In this document: piece by piece, positions 42,028 through 50,119 of the stretch
How positions within the stretch are numbered: position 1 is the stretch's first letter
How the letters are laid out: the number at the start of each line of letters is the position of its first letter
Assembly (NCBI RefSeq): GCF_000242615.2
Contig: NZ_KI912268.1
Coordinates: forward strand, 889,863-953,862
From: Holophaga foetida DSM 6591
GTDB lineage: Bacteria; Acidobacteriota; Holophagae; Holophagales; Holophagaceae
Reading direction: 5' to 3'
Length of the DNA: 64,000 nt
The notes under the pieces: model-generated
Seen by the model: the letters and a program-made list of their open reading frames with translations, nothing else
The model's database searches: none
What the model was told of the DNA's origin: nothing
Made by a program: the position numbers and the translations under genes

Positions 42028-42738
42028 TCAGGCCGGGAAACGGGTCTGCCATGCGAGCAGGAGCACCCAGAGGGCGCAGCCGCAGAGGAGAAGCCCCATG
42101 GCCTTGGGCAGCCAGCGGCCCAGGACCCGGGAGAAGCGGCTCTGGGCGTATTTGCTGGCCCAACCCGAGGAAGCCCCGGCCAGGAAGAGGAGCAGGACGT
42201 GGCCAAGGGCATAGACGAAGAGCAGCACGCCGCCCCAGAGGACCTGCTTCTGGAGGGCCACCAAGGTGAGCACGGCGGCCAGGGCCGGGGTGGCACAGGG
42301 AGCCGAGAGGGTGCCCGTCAGCCCACCCAGGGCGAAGGCCCCGAGCAGGCCCGCACCCTGGAAGCGGTGCAGATGGCCATGGGCCTTGAAGGGCAGCGAG
42401 TAGAGTCCGAGCAGGTGCAGGCCGATGGCCAGCAGGACCAGGCCGAGGATGGCCTTCCAGCCCCAGCCGATATCCCCCAGCAGGGAGCCCGAGATGGCCG
42501 CCAGAAGGCCCAGGGCCGTGAAGGCTGCTGCGAGCCCCAGCACGAAGACCCCCGAAAGGACTACCGGGTGGTGGCGACCCTCACTGGTGCCCCCGGTGAA
42601 GCCCACCACCAGAGGGGCGGCCACCAGGACGCAGGGGTTGGCCGAAGTCAGCAGACCGCCCAGGAAGACGATGCCGAGCTGCTGGTAGGCCGGGGCCTGG
42701 GCGACCGCATCGGCGAGACGTTCGACCAGGCCACCCAT
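42028..42738 (-). CDS. ccdA: CcdA-type thiol-disulfide membrane transporter
   Basis: 236 residues, six membrane helices. The conserved cysteines are in GGLLTSANPCVLVAAPLVVG (helix 1) and GGLTGTLSAPCATPALAAV (helix 4), the electron-passing pair of CcdA/DsbD. It would carry reducing equivalents across the membrane to the exported thioredoxin encoded just upstream, whose stop overlaps its start (TAATG). Confidence 0.87.
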   Translation of the reverse strand: MGGLVERLADAVAQAPAYQQLGIVFLGGLLTSANPCVLVAAPLVVGFTGGTSEGRHHPVVLSGVFVLGLAAAFTALGLLAAISGSLLGDIGWGWKAILGLVLLAIGLHLLGLYSLPFKAHGHLHRFQGAGLLGAFALGGLTGTLSAPCATPALAAVLTLVALQKQVLWGGVLLFVYALGHVLLLFLAGASSGWASKYAQSRFSRVLGRWLPKAMGLLLCGCALWVLLLAWQTRFPA

Positions 42739-43124
42739 TACTTCAATCCAGCCTTGGCCAGGGCCGCCATGAACTCGTCCTTGGACCAGAAACCGACATG
42801 GCGGAGGACTTCCTTGCCGCTGGCGTCGAAGATCACCTGGGTGGGCATGGCCATGACCCGGTGCTTACGAGCTTCCTCAAGATACTGGGTCACGTAAAAA
42901 TTCCGGACGTTTGCCCGGTTTCCATACTGCTGCTGGAGCTGTCCCAGGATGGGCTGCATCTTCATGCAGGGAATGCAGGTGGGGCCGCCGAACTCGATGA
43001 CGCTCCACTTGCCGGATTTGAGGGCCTGCTGCAGCCCGGCGGGGTCGAGGGCGGGCACCGAATTCTGGGCGGAAAGGGCGGTTGAAGCGACAAGCACGAG
43101 GGCGCTGAGACGCGGAAAGGTCAT
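42738..43124 (-). CDS. Exported thioredoxin-fold protein
   Basis: 128 residues. Signal peptide (1-19, LVASTALSAQ) followed by a thioredoxin fold with WSVIEFGGPTCIPCMKMQPIL (active site CIPC at ~51-54) and the cis-Pro loop VMAMPTQVIFD. It is the likely partner of CcdA, acting in the periplasm. Confidence 0.85.
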   Translation of the reverse strand: MTFPRLSALVLVASTALSAQNSVPALDPAGLQQALKSGKWSVIEFGGPTCIPCMKMQPILGQLQQQYGNRANVRNFYVTQYLEEARKHRVMAMPTQVIFDASGKEVLRHVGFWSKDEFMAALAKAGLK

Positions 43125-43148
43125 GGGAACTCCTCTAAGTGGTATGGA

Positions 43149-43382
43149 TCAAGCCTGCAGAAGCTTGAGGATCTCGTCGGGGCTGGCGGCCTTGCCCTGG
43201 ATGCGGAGCTTGCCATCTATGGCCAGGGCGGGGGTGGAGAGGATTCCCCGGGCGGCCATCGCCGCGTAGTCGGAGATCTTGACGATCTCGTGGGCGCCGC
43301 CGGACTGCTCCACGGCGAGCTTGGCGTTCTTGGCGAGGGTTTCGCACTTGGCACAACCGGGACCGAAGACTTCGATGAGCAT
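43149..43382 (-). CDS. TM0996/MTH895-type redox-active thioredoxin
   Basis: 77 residues: MLIEVFGPGCAKCETLAKNAKLAV with active-site CAKC, and RGILSTPALAIDGKL with the cis-Pro. These tiny glutaredoxin-like proteins are typically encoded next to ArsP-like permeases. SD TAGGAG upstream. Confidence 0.88.
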   Translation of the reverse strand: MLIEVFGPGCAKCETLAKNAKLAVEQSGGAHEIVKISDYAAMAARGILSTPALAIDGKLRIQGKAASPDEILKLLQA

Positions 43383-43390
43383 GGCTTCTC

Positions 43391-44476
43391 CTAGAAGAGG
43401 GCGTTGAAGAGGTAGCCCACCAGCAGGATGCCGAGGGCCACGACGCCGATGAAGGTGGCGATGAGCTTGGGGCGCATGACGCGCCGGAGAATGACGGTCT
43501 CCGGGAGGGAGAGCCCGATGACAGCCATCATGAAAGCCAGGGTGGAACCCAGAGCGGCACCCTTGCCCAGCAGGGCCTCCACGATGGGCAGGACCCCAGC
43601 GGCATTCGAGTAGAGGGGAACCCCGACAGCGACGGCCAGGGGAACGCTATACCAAGACTTCTTCCCTAGAAGCCCGGCCATGAAGGACTCTGGCACATAA
43701 CCATGGATGAGGGCGCCCACGGCGATGCCCGCAAGAATGAAGGGCCAGACCTTGCCGACGATATCCTTCACCCCCTGGATGGCTTGGTCGATGCGCATGG
43801 GGAAGGTGAGTATCTCCTCCTCGCTGTCCCCCATGGCTGGGGCCTTGAGGGCATCCTGCACCCAGCCCTCCAGGTGGGCCTCCATGCGGAGGCGCCCCAG
43901 GATCAGGCCTGAGAGGAAGGCGATGGCGAGGCCCGTGCCCGCATAGATCAGAGCAATCTTCCACCCGAACATGGCCAGGAGCATGCCCAGGGCCACCTCG
44001 TTGATCATGGGGGCGGCCACCAGGAAGCTGAAGGTCACCCCCAGGGGGACCCCGGCCCGCAGGAAGCCGATGAAGAGGGGCACGGCAGAACAGGAACAGA
44101 AGGGGGTCAGGATGCCGAAGATGGAGGCGAAGGCGTTGCCCAGGCCGGTCCCACGCTTGGACAAGGCATCGCGGACTTTCATCGGACTGATGAAGGACTG
44201 GAGAAAGGTGACGATGAAGACCACCAGGGTGAGCAGAAGCAGCACCTTGGGCACGTCATAAAAGAAGAACGCGACCGCCTCGCCCAGGTGGGACTTGGGG
44301 GTGAGACCAAAGAGGCCGAAGGCGATCCATTCGGAGAGGCGATGGATCACCATGTAGAGAACGACCCAGGCAGGCAAGGCCAGGCACAGCCATCCACCTT
44401 TCCTGAAGAATCCGGGGTGTTCAGGCTTTCCTGACCCACCCTGGGGCGAGCATGCGCAGGGAAGCTGCTCAGACAC
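43391..44476 (-). CDS. ArsP/UPF0718-type permease
   Basis: About 361 residues, 8-9 helices. Family motif GILTPFCSCSAVPLFIGFLRAGVPLG contains the conserved CSCS cysteines. Some members export trivalent organoarsenicals; others have unknown substrates. I use the GTG at 44476, which has a strong AAGGAGG site eight bases upstream and overlaps arsR by eight bases, instead of the ATG at 44521 inside arsR. Confidence 0.82.
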   Translation of the reverse strand: MSEQLPCACSPQGGSGKPEHPGFFRKGGWLCLALPAWVVLYMVIHRLSEWIAFGLFGLTPKSHLGEAVAFFFYDVPKVLLLLTLVVFIVTFLQSFISPMKVRDALSKRGTGLGNAFASIFGILTPFCSCSAVPLFIGFLRAGVPLGVTFSFLVAAPMINEVALGMLLAMFGWKIALIYAGTGLAIAFLSGLILGRLRMEAHLEGWVQDALKAPAMGDSEEEILTFPMRIDQAIQGVKDIVGKVWPFILAGIAVGALIHGYVPESFMAGLLGKKSWYSVPLAVAVGVPLYSNAAGVLPIVEALLGKGAALGSTLAFMMAVIGLSLPETVILRRVMRPKLIATFIGVVALGILLVGYLFNALF

Positions 44477-44861
44477 GGGTCGCCTCCTTGGTTTCGGCAG
44501 CTTGGACCTTGCCGCAGACAACCGCGATAGCTTGCCCCTTTACCATGCCAGCGCGGGTGCGATCTGCCTCAACTTCGGGGAGGCGCAGGGCTTCCATGAG
44601 GATGCCCTTCAACAGAGGGTCTCCCTCGAATCCTGGGATGACGGATACGAATACCCAGCGCCCCTCCTTGCGTTCGCTCACGAAACCCGCCCGGCGAAGT
44701 TCCCGGAGGGCCTCCGAAACGGAGGACTGGGGCACCTGGAGAATTTCCGCCACCTGGCACACGCTCAGTTCACTTGAATGCAGCAGGGCCAGTACCCGCA
44801 GACGAATCGGGTGAGACACCGCTTTCAGTCGTTCCACGAGGGTTTTCAGATCGTCCAACAT
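44469..44861 (-). CDS. arsR: ArsR-family metal/metalloid repressor
   Basis: 130 residues. The winged helix is VSHPIRLRVLALLHSSELSVCQVAEILQVPQSSVSEALRELRRAGFV (in parts: SHPIRLRVLALL, LSVCQVAEILQVPQSSVS). Cys in LSVCQV replaces the CVC/CxC of classical ArsR, and VVCGKVQ near the end supplies another cysteine, so metal sensing would use a different site. It is the first gene of the operon it presumably represses. Confidence 0.85.
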   Translation of the reverse strand: MLDDLKTLVERLKAVSHPIRLRVLALLHSSELSVCQVAEILQVPQSSVSEALRELRRAGFVSERKEGRWVFVSVIPGFEGDPLLKGILMEALRLPEVEADRTRAGMVKGQAIAVVCGKVQAAETKEATRV

Positions 44862-45077
44862 TTCAACGCACCTCTTCCGGCTTCCCCGAAGGCTTCATAG
44901 CCTTCAACCAGAGAAAGTATAGACTCATCGGAAATTTTCGAAATACAAAAACATCATCCGCCGCCCCATACGGGCAGATTGACCTCAGAACCGACACGCG
45001 TACGGACGCCCTTGCAGGCGCTCAAAATTGTTCCGCTGAATCGTAAAAAATCTTGTAGGATCAAAATAGATATTCAG

Positions 45078-45869
45078 ATGAGTAATCCAATGAAAACAAG
45101 CCCAAAAGCTCCTGCACCAGAAAAACAGAATGAAGAGAAGACCCGGGTTCTCTCCCGGGCACATGACATCCTTATGGCAATTCACCACCACCCGGACGGT
45201 TTGACCCTGCGGGAAATCTGTAATTACACCAAGCTTCCCCGCTCGACGGTTCAGCGGATTCTGGGCACATTGGAAGAACAGAATACGGTCATAACCGCGC
45301 CTTCGAGCGGTTTGTACCGACTGGGGCCCACATTGACCCTTCTTGCGGAAAATGTCCGACCCTTTGATATCGCAAAAATTGCTCGACCTATGCTTATGCA
45401 AATCGCAAGCAAGACCGACGAGAGCGTCTATCTATGCGTCATAGCACACGGAATGGCTGTTGTTGTTGATCTTATTCGTGGAATTCACCCCATACAGACC
45501 GTCACCACCATGGGGACATCCCTTTCACTCCACGCAACAGCCTGTGGGAAAGCCCTACTGGCCGCCCTTCCAGAAACAGATCTGGAAGCCATGGGCCTTC
45601 AACATAAGCTCAATCGATTCACGGAAAATACCATAACCAACTGGGATGACCTACGGATTGATCTCGGGAAGATCAGAACCACGGGGATCGCTCTGGATTA
45701 TGACGGGCACCAGGTAGGCACCAGCGCCATCGCAGTACCGATCAAAGGTCCAAGTGGCGAAATCGCATCTATAAGTATACCAATGCCAACAGAGCGTTTT
45801 CATATCATGGAAGAACAGCTCGTCAAGATCCTCAGGAAGAGCACTCAGTCGTTGCGCTGGGAACCATAA
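45078..45869 (+). CDS. IclR-family transcriptional regulator
   Basis: 263 residues: winged helix with HHPDGLTLREICNYTKLPRSTVQRILGTLEEQ (~37-70, in parts) and effector domain with RGIHPIQTVTTMGTSLSLHATACGKALLA and DYDGHQVGTSAIAVPIKG. IclR proteins usually respond to aromatic acids or small carboxylates. It precedes the AAHS-type transporter and UroD-family gene by ~900 bases in the same direction and likely controls them. Start chosen at the first Met after which the family match begins. Confidence 0.83.
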   Translation: MSNPMKTSPKAPAPEKQNEEKTRVLSRAHDILMAIHHHPDGLTLREICNYTKLPRSTVQRILGTLEEQNTVITAPSSGLYRLGPTLTLLAENVRPFDIAKIARPMLMQIASKTDESVYLCVIAHGMAVVVDLIRGIHPIQTVTTMGTSLSLHATACGKALLAALPETDLEAMGLQHKLNRFTENTITNWDDLRIDLGKIRTTGIALDYDGHQVGTSAIAVPIKGPSGEIASISIPMPTERFHIMEEQLVKILRKSTQSLRWEP

Positions 45870-46774
45870 GCCGAATGGATTGGGATCGGCGGGAAAAGCT
45901 GAATCGTCCACCCATGCCCGCCTAGCCAAGCCTATCCCCGGGTCGACCCGATCGAGACGATGGATGAGCCCTTACCTCGGTCCTTTTCGTGCCGCGAGGT
46001 GCGCAGCGTCCGCGCAGGTGTCTCCGCGGCCCACATGCTCTTCTCCTGGGGTAAAAACGCACTCCGTGGCTCTCGACTGGCCATAAATACATCAACCCGG
46101 CCCGCACGACTTCAGCGTGATCAGCGTTCAATGTGCCCGAAGAGTGGGCAGACCTGCCCGAAGAGCGGGAAAAAAACTTATTGCCATCAGGCGCGACCCG
46201 TTCTAGATTCGGTACATGAAAACCGCCTAGCAGTGCAGTAGCCCATTTCCATCGAGCAGGGTCCATTCCTGCCTCAATGCAAGCCCGATGCAATAACCGG
46301 GCTGATGAAAAGGGGAGATAGGGATAGTGAGGTTCAATGCCAGGAATGGTTCGGATGAATCCGTTCCGCTCAGAAAAACAAGGCTCCCCATGGAGGCGAC
46401 CCATGCGACCAGACTACTGACTGCAGTATGAGTGCCGATACATGCCTCAAGATCATTAAGGACTTCGTGGAATTTCCAAAGAACAGTCCTGTAATCAAGT
46501 AGGTTCAATACAAAGCAGCCCGCCCCTTCGCGACCACAGCCCATGGCACCAAAAAGGGGAGCGGAAAAGGGCGTCCAACTCCCGGCCACTTCGCCGAAGG
46601 GGGTTTCTCTGTACGCCAGTGTCGGCCTTCAGTTCTTCGTCCTCATACGCCCTAACTTAATATCCCAAGGTCTTACAATGCCGAATTTTCTCATCCATAA
46701 GCAAGGGAATGACCCTCCATCCCACGCATCGACCCGAACCCAATCGCTGAGCAATTACCATCCGAACGCCCCAT
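45870..46774. other. ~900-base region without convincing genes
   Basis: Overlapping minus-strand frames (45922-46404, 46227-46589) lack ribosome-binding sites and family features. A 15-base imperfect direct repeat TGCCCGAAGAG(T/C)GGG appears at ~46134 and ~46155. The stretch probably holds the promoter of the transporter gene and decayed sequence. Confidence 0.4.
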
Positions 46775-48100
46775 ATGGAGACCCAGAAAATGAGGCAAGT
46801 TGCTGTTGGTAACATTATTGACAATGCGAAATTCAACGGTTTTTTCAAATCCGTCCTTGCCATATGCATGGCGACCACCATCTGCGATGGCTTTGATATA
46901 AACATCTTCGGCCTGATCATCCCCAGCCTGATGAAGGACTGGCAATTACACCCCGCCCAGATCGGCCTCCTCGCCAGCTGGGGCATGTTCGGAATGATCT
47001 TCGGTTCTCTGATCTTCGGCCCCCTGGCTGATGCCATCGGCAAGAAGCATTCGATCATGGTTGGAACAGCCATGTACGTGATCCTGACCACCGCTTGTGG
47101 CTTCGTCCACAGCTTCACGGTCTTCGCCATTCTGCGGTTCTTTGCAGGGTTCGCCCTCGCTGGCGTGTTTCCCCTGGCAGGCGTAATCGCCTCGGAGTAT
47201 TCCCCCCAGGCCATCCGCAGCCGTGTGACGGTGTGGGCCACCTCTGGCATGGCCATCGGAACGGTCATCGCTGCCATTGTGGGCATTGCCCTCATCGGCC
47301 CCTATGGGTGGCGTTCCATGTTCTACGTCTCCGCCCTCGGCATCTTCCTGCTGCTGGCCCAGAGTTTTCTTCCCGAGTCCATCGCCTACCTCAAGCGCAA
47401 GGGCCACAACAAGCAGATCGGCCACATCCTTCATCGGATCGACCCTTCCTTCACCCCCACCGAAGAGGACGACTACCAGCTGGCCAAGAAAGATCCCGGC
47501 AAGGGCAGCGTCAGCAACCTGTTCAAGGATGGCTTCGCCAAGAACACCATCCTCTTCTGGCTGATGTTCCTGAGCAGCTACACCTTCATCTACGGCGTCC
47601 TGATATGGCTGCCCAAGCTCATGACCATGAAGGGCTTCAGCATCCGCGGCGGCCTATTTTTCACCATGACCTGGAACCTGGGATTCATTCTGGGCATCCC
47701 CCTCTTCGGCTGGCTTCAGGACAAGTTCGGCGGCAAGCGCACGCTCCAGGTCTGCTGGGTGATCCTCGCAGTCCTTATCTCGACCCTCGGATTCATCAAC
47801 AACCCCTACCTCCTCACGGTCATCCTTTTCTTCACCGGCGCTTGCCAGCATGGCTGTTCCGGAGCCCTGGGCTCCTACGTGACCCAGTCCTACCCGGCCT
47901 CCTTCCGTGGAACCGGCGCAACCTGGTGCTACGGACTCGGTCGTATCGGCGGCACCATCGGCCCCATGATCGGAGGCTTCCTGGTGGCCAAGAAGCTGCC
48001 GGTGGGCTACAACATGATGTTCTTCGCGATTTTCCTCATCATCGGGGCCATCCTGGCAACCTTCACGACTGATTTCTTCAAGAAGAAATCGGCCGCCTAG
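46775..48100 (+). CDS. MFS transporter, aromatic acid:H+ symporter (AAHS) type
   Basis: 441 residues, 12 helices. CDGFDINIFGLIIPSLMKDW at helix 1 is the AAHS signature; GPLADAIGKKHSIMVG is the MFS loop 2-3 motif and LPESIAYL precedes the central loop. AAHS members import benzoates, protocatechuate or similar acids. Another start at 46790 has the better-spaced GGAG and cannot be excluded. It forms a unit with the UroD-like gene 29 bases downstream. Confidence 0.82.
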   Translation: METQKMRQVAVGNIIDNAKFNGFFKSVLAICMATTICDGFDINIFGLIIPSLMKDWQLHPAQIGLLASWGMFGMIFGSLIFGPLADAIGKKHSIMVGTAMYVILTTACGFVHSFTVFAILRFFAGFALAGVFPLAGVIASEYSPQAIRSRVTVWATSGMAIGTVIAAIVGIALIGPYGWRSMFYVSALGIFLLLAQSFLPESIAYLKRKGHNKQIGHILHRIDPSFTPTEEDDYQLAKKDPGKGSVSNLFKDGFAKNTILFWLMFLSSYTFIYGVLIWLPKLMTMKGFSIRGGLFFTMTWNLGFILGIPLFGWLQDKFGGKRTLQVCWVILAVLISTLGFINNPYLLTVILFFTGACQHGCSGALGSYVTQSYPASFRGTGATWCYGLGRIGGTIGPMIGGFLVAKKLPVGYNMMFFAIFLIIGAILATFTTDFFKKKSAA

Positions 48101-48128
48101 CCCCACGCAAACCCGGAGTCTAGTCGAA

Positions 48129-49499
48129 ATGGAACTCACTACTGAACAACTCTTCGAGGAACGGCTTGGCCGATACCAGAGGGCCATCGCCCTTGAACCT
48201 GTGGACCGCGTGCCCATCGCGGTGGGGTCCAACACCTTCGCAGAAACTTACGGCGGAATCACCAAGCAGGAGGTCGTCTACGACCCGGCCAAGTGGCTGT
48301 CGAGCGAGATAAAATTCTGTCGGGACTTCCCGGAAGTGGATGTGCTCCGGAACAACCGTTTCTGGGTCCCTCTCTACGATGCGGTGGACCTCAAGACCTA
48401 TAAGTTCCCGGGACGCAACCTGCCCCTGGATGGTGCCCTCCAGTTTGTGGAGGACGAATACATGCGAGCGGACGAGTACGACGATTTCATCGCATCTCCG
48501 GCTCGCTACATGATGGAGAAGTTCCTCCCGAGGATCTTCGGGGAGATGGGGCAGGATCCCGCCCGTTCCCACTTTGCCTTCCTCAAAGCGGGTCTGGCCC
48601 AGGCCAAGCTCGGGGAGGTCATGCGGAACCGAAGCATCCAGCTGCAGACCCAGTGCGGCATGCCTCAGCCCGCAACGGGCGCCTTCCTTGCGCCCCTCGA
48701 TGCCCTGGGGGATGTCATGCGGGGCATGGTGGGCATCCTGAAGGACACCCGGCGCAATCCGGACAAGCTCCTTGAGGCCTGCGAAATCATGACTCCCATC
48801 ATGATCCGCTTCGCCCTGGCGACGGCAGACCCCTTCCGTCGCTATCCGATCTTCGTGCCGACCCACAAGCCGACCTTCATGTCGCCCAAGCAGTTCGACA
48901 CGTTCTACTGGCCTTCCTTCAAGAAGACTCTCCTGGGGGTCATCGAAGCTGGCCACAAGGTCCGCTGCTACCTGGAGGGGGATTGGTCGGCCCACTGGCA
49001 CCACTTCCTGGAACTGCCCAAGGGGAGCATCCTCCTGGACATTGACGACCCGGCCGACAACATCTTCAAGGCCAAGAAGGAGATCGGCCACCACATGTGC
49101 CTGGCTGGCGGTATCGCCAGCACTCAGTTCATCCTCGGCACCCCCGAGGAAATGGATGCGCGGGTGAAGCGGCTCTGCGAAGAGTGCATGCCCGGTGGAG
49201 GCTATATCCTGAGCGGGAGCTGCTACATCCCCTCCAACACCAAGCCCGAGAACTACAAGGCCATGGTCGATGCGGCCATGAAGTACGGCTGGTACGACCG
49301 GAACCTCAAACCCAAGCCGATGGAGCCCCTACCCGTTCTCAAGGGTGCACCGGAGATGGGGGACAAGGGCATGCTGACGCCGTGGTCCGTCAAGAAAGCC
49401 GAGTTCGGCGGGATCCCTGGTGACGAGCAACTCATCCAGAAGCCCTGGGAATCGATCGAGGATATGGCCTTTACCTGGCTCTGGAACTGGGTCTTCTGA
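48129..49499 (+). CDS. UroD-family protein, probable corrinoid-type methyltransferase
   Basis: 456 residues of the uroporphyrinogen decarboxylase / MtaA-CmuA superfamily. The N-terminal part (RYQRAIALEPVDRVPIAV) and C-terminal GTPEEMDARVKRLCEECMPGGGYILSGSCYIPSN are characteristic. A zinc-thiolate site is suggested by HHMC (H-x-C, ~329) and the downstream GSC, as in MtaA/MtbA. The family transfers methyl groups between corrinoid proteins and substrates, and includes O-demethylase components; no corrinoid protein gene is adjacent. Together with an aromatic-acid transporter and IclR regulator this could serve methoxylated aromatics, which is inference. True HemE is excluded by length and motifs. 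Confidence 0.75.
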   Translation: MELTTEQLFEERLGRYQRAIALEPVDRVPIAVGSNTFAETYGGITKQEVVYDPAKWLSSEIKFCRDFPEVDVLRNNRFWVPLYDAVDLKTYKFPGRNLPLDGALQFVEDEYMRADEYDDFIASPARYMMEKFLPRIFGEMGQDPARSHFAFLKAGLAQAKLGEVMRNRSIQLQTQCGMPQPATGAFLAPLDALGDVMRGMVGILKDTRRNPDKLLEACEIMTPIMIRFALATADPFRRYPIFVPTHKPTFMSPKQFDTFYWPSFKKTLLGVIEAGHKVRCYLEGDWSAHWHHFLELPKGSILLDIDDPADNIFKAKKEIGHHMCLAGGIASTQFILGTPEEMDARVKRLCEECMPGGGYILSGSCYIPSNTKPENYKAMVDAAMKYGWYDRNLKPKPMEPLPVLKGAPEMGDKGMLTPWSVKKAEFGGIPGDEQLIQKPWESIEDMAFTWLWNWVF

Positions 49500-49557
49500 C
49501 CCGCCAGAGATCCTGGCGCGCCATCCAGGCAGCCGCAAAATCCAAGTTTGACAACAA

Positions 49558-49583
49558 GCCCCACCCCCTCTCCGGGGTGGGGC
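49558..49583. terminator. Strong GC hairpin after UroD-family gene
   Basis: GCCCCACCCC (49558-49567) and GGGGTGGGGC (49574-49583) are perfect ten-base arms with a six-base loop. There is no T-run, so it may be an RNA-stabilising or attenuating hairpin rather than an intrinsic terminator. It precedes the small gene at 49624. Confidence 0.5.
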
Positions 49584-49623
49584 CTATCATGGGGATGTCA
49601 GTCCAGTCAGACAGGGAGATCCC

Positions 49624-49806
49624 ATGGATAGATCTGAGAAGCTGAAAGTGCTTCAGATCGCAGCAACACTTGCCTCCAGGTCGAGTGACCTTGATGGCTC
49701 GAACGAGTTCAAGCTGAAACACGCCGCAGAAGCGGTCCTTGACTGCTTGGGGGACGATGGGTGGTGGGAGCGGACTGAGGAGAGGGCCCTGAACACAATC
49801 AGGTAG
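49624..49806 (+). CDS. Small 60-residue protein
   Basis: MDRSEKLKVLQIAATLASRSSDLDG... with an alpha-helical pattern and acidic/Trp-rich end (CLGDDGWWERTEERALNTIR). AGGGAG lies seven bases upstream, and a good terminator follows at 49831, so it is probably a real monocistronic gene. No family recognised. Confidence 0.55.
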   Translation: MDRSEKLKVLQIAATLASRSSDLDGSNEFKLKHAAEAVLDCLGDDGWWERTEERALNTIR

Positions 49807-49830
49807 GCCCACCACAAGCCTTGGACGACG

Positions 49831-49858
49831 GAAAGGGGGCCATTTCTGGCCCCCTTTC
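49831..49858 (+). terminator. Rho-independent terminator
   Basis: GAAAGGGGGCC (49831-49841) and GGCCCCCTTTC (49848-49858) are perfect 11-base arms around ATTTCT, followed by GTCTTTC. It ends the small gene at 49624-49806. Confidence 0.75.
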
Positions 49859-50119
49859 GTCTTTCAACCCAACCCGCCCCCTCACCAGACGATTCTTGCG
49901 AGGGCACTTGCCAATGCCCCCAGGAGAAGTAGGAACACGGCCACCTTACCCAGTTCATGCGCCCCGGAGGAAAGGGGTTCCCCGGAATTTTCAGGAAGAT
50001 CTGATCCCAGTCCTTGTTTCAACAAGGCTGGCGTCCGCGTGGCGATTTCAGCCTCCTGCGCCAAGTGTGGGCCCCCCCTGGCCGGAGGGGAAGGGACGGA
50101 GCCATGATGACCGTCCCCT

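Noticed and set aside
48129..49499. HemE (true uroporphyrinogen decarboxylase)
   Set aside because: It is about 100 residues too long, lacks the HemE N-terminal arginine motif and carries an H-x-C zinc-type pattern instead.
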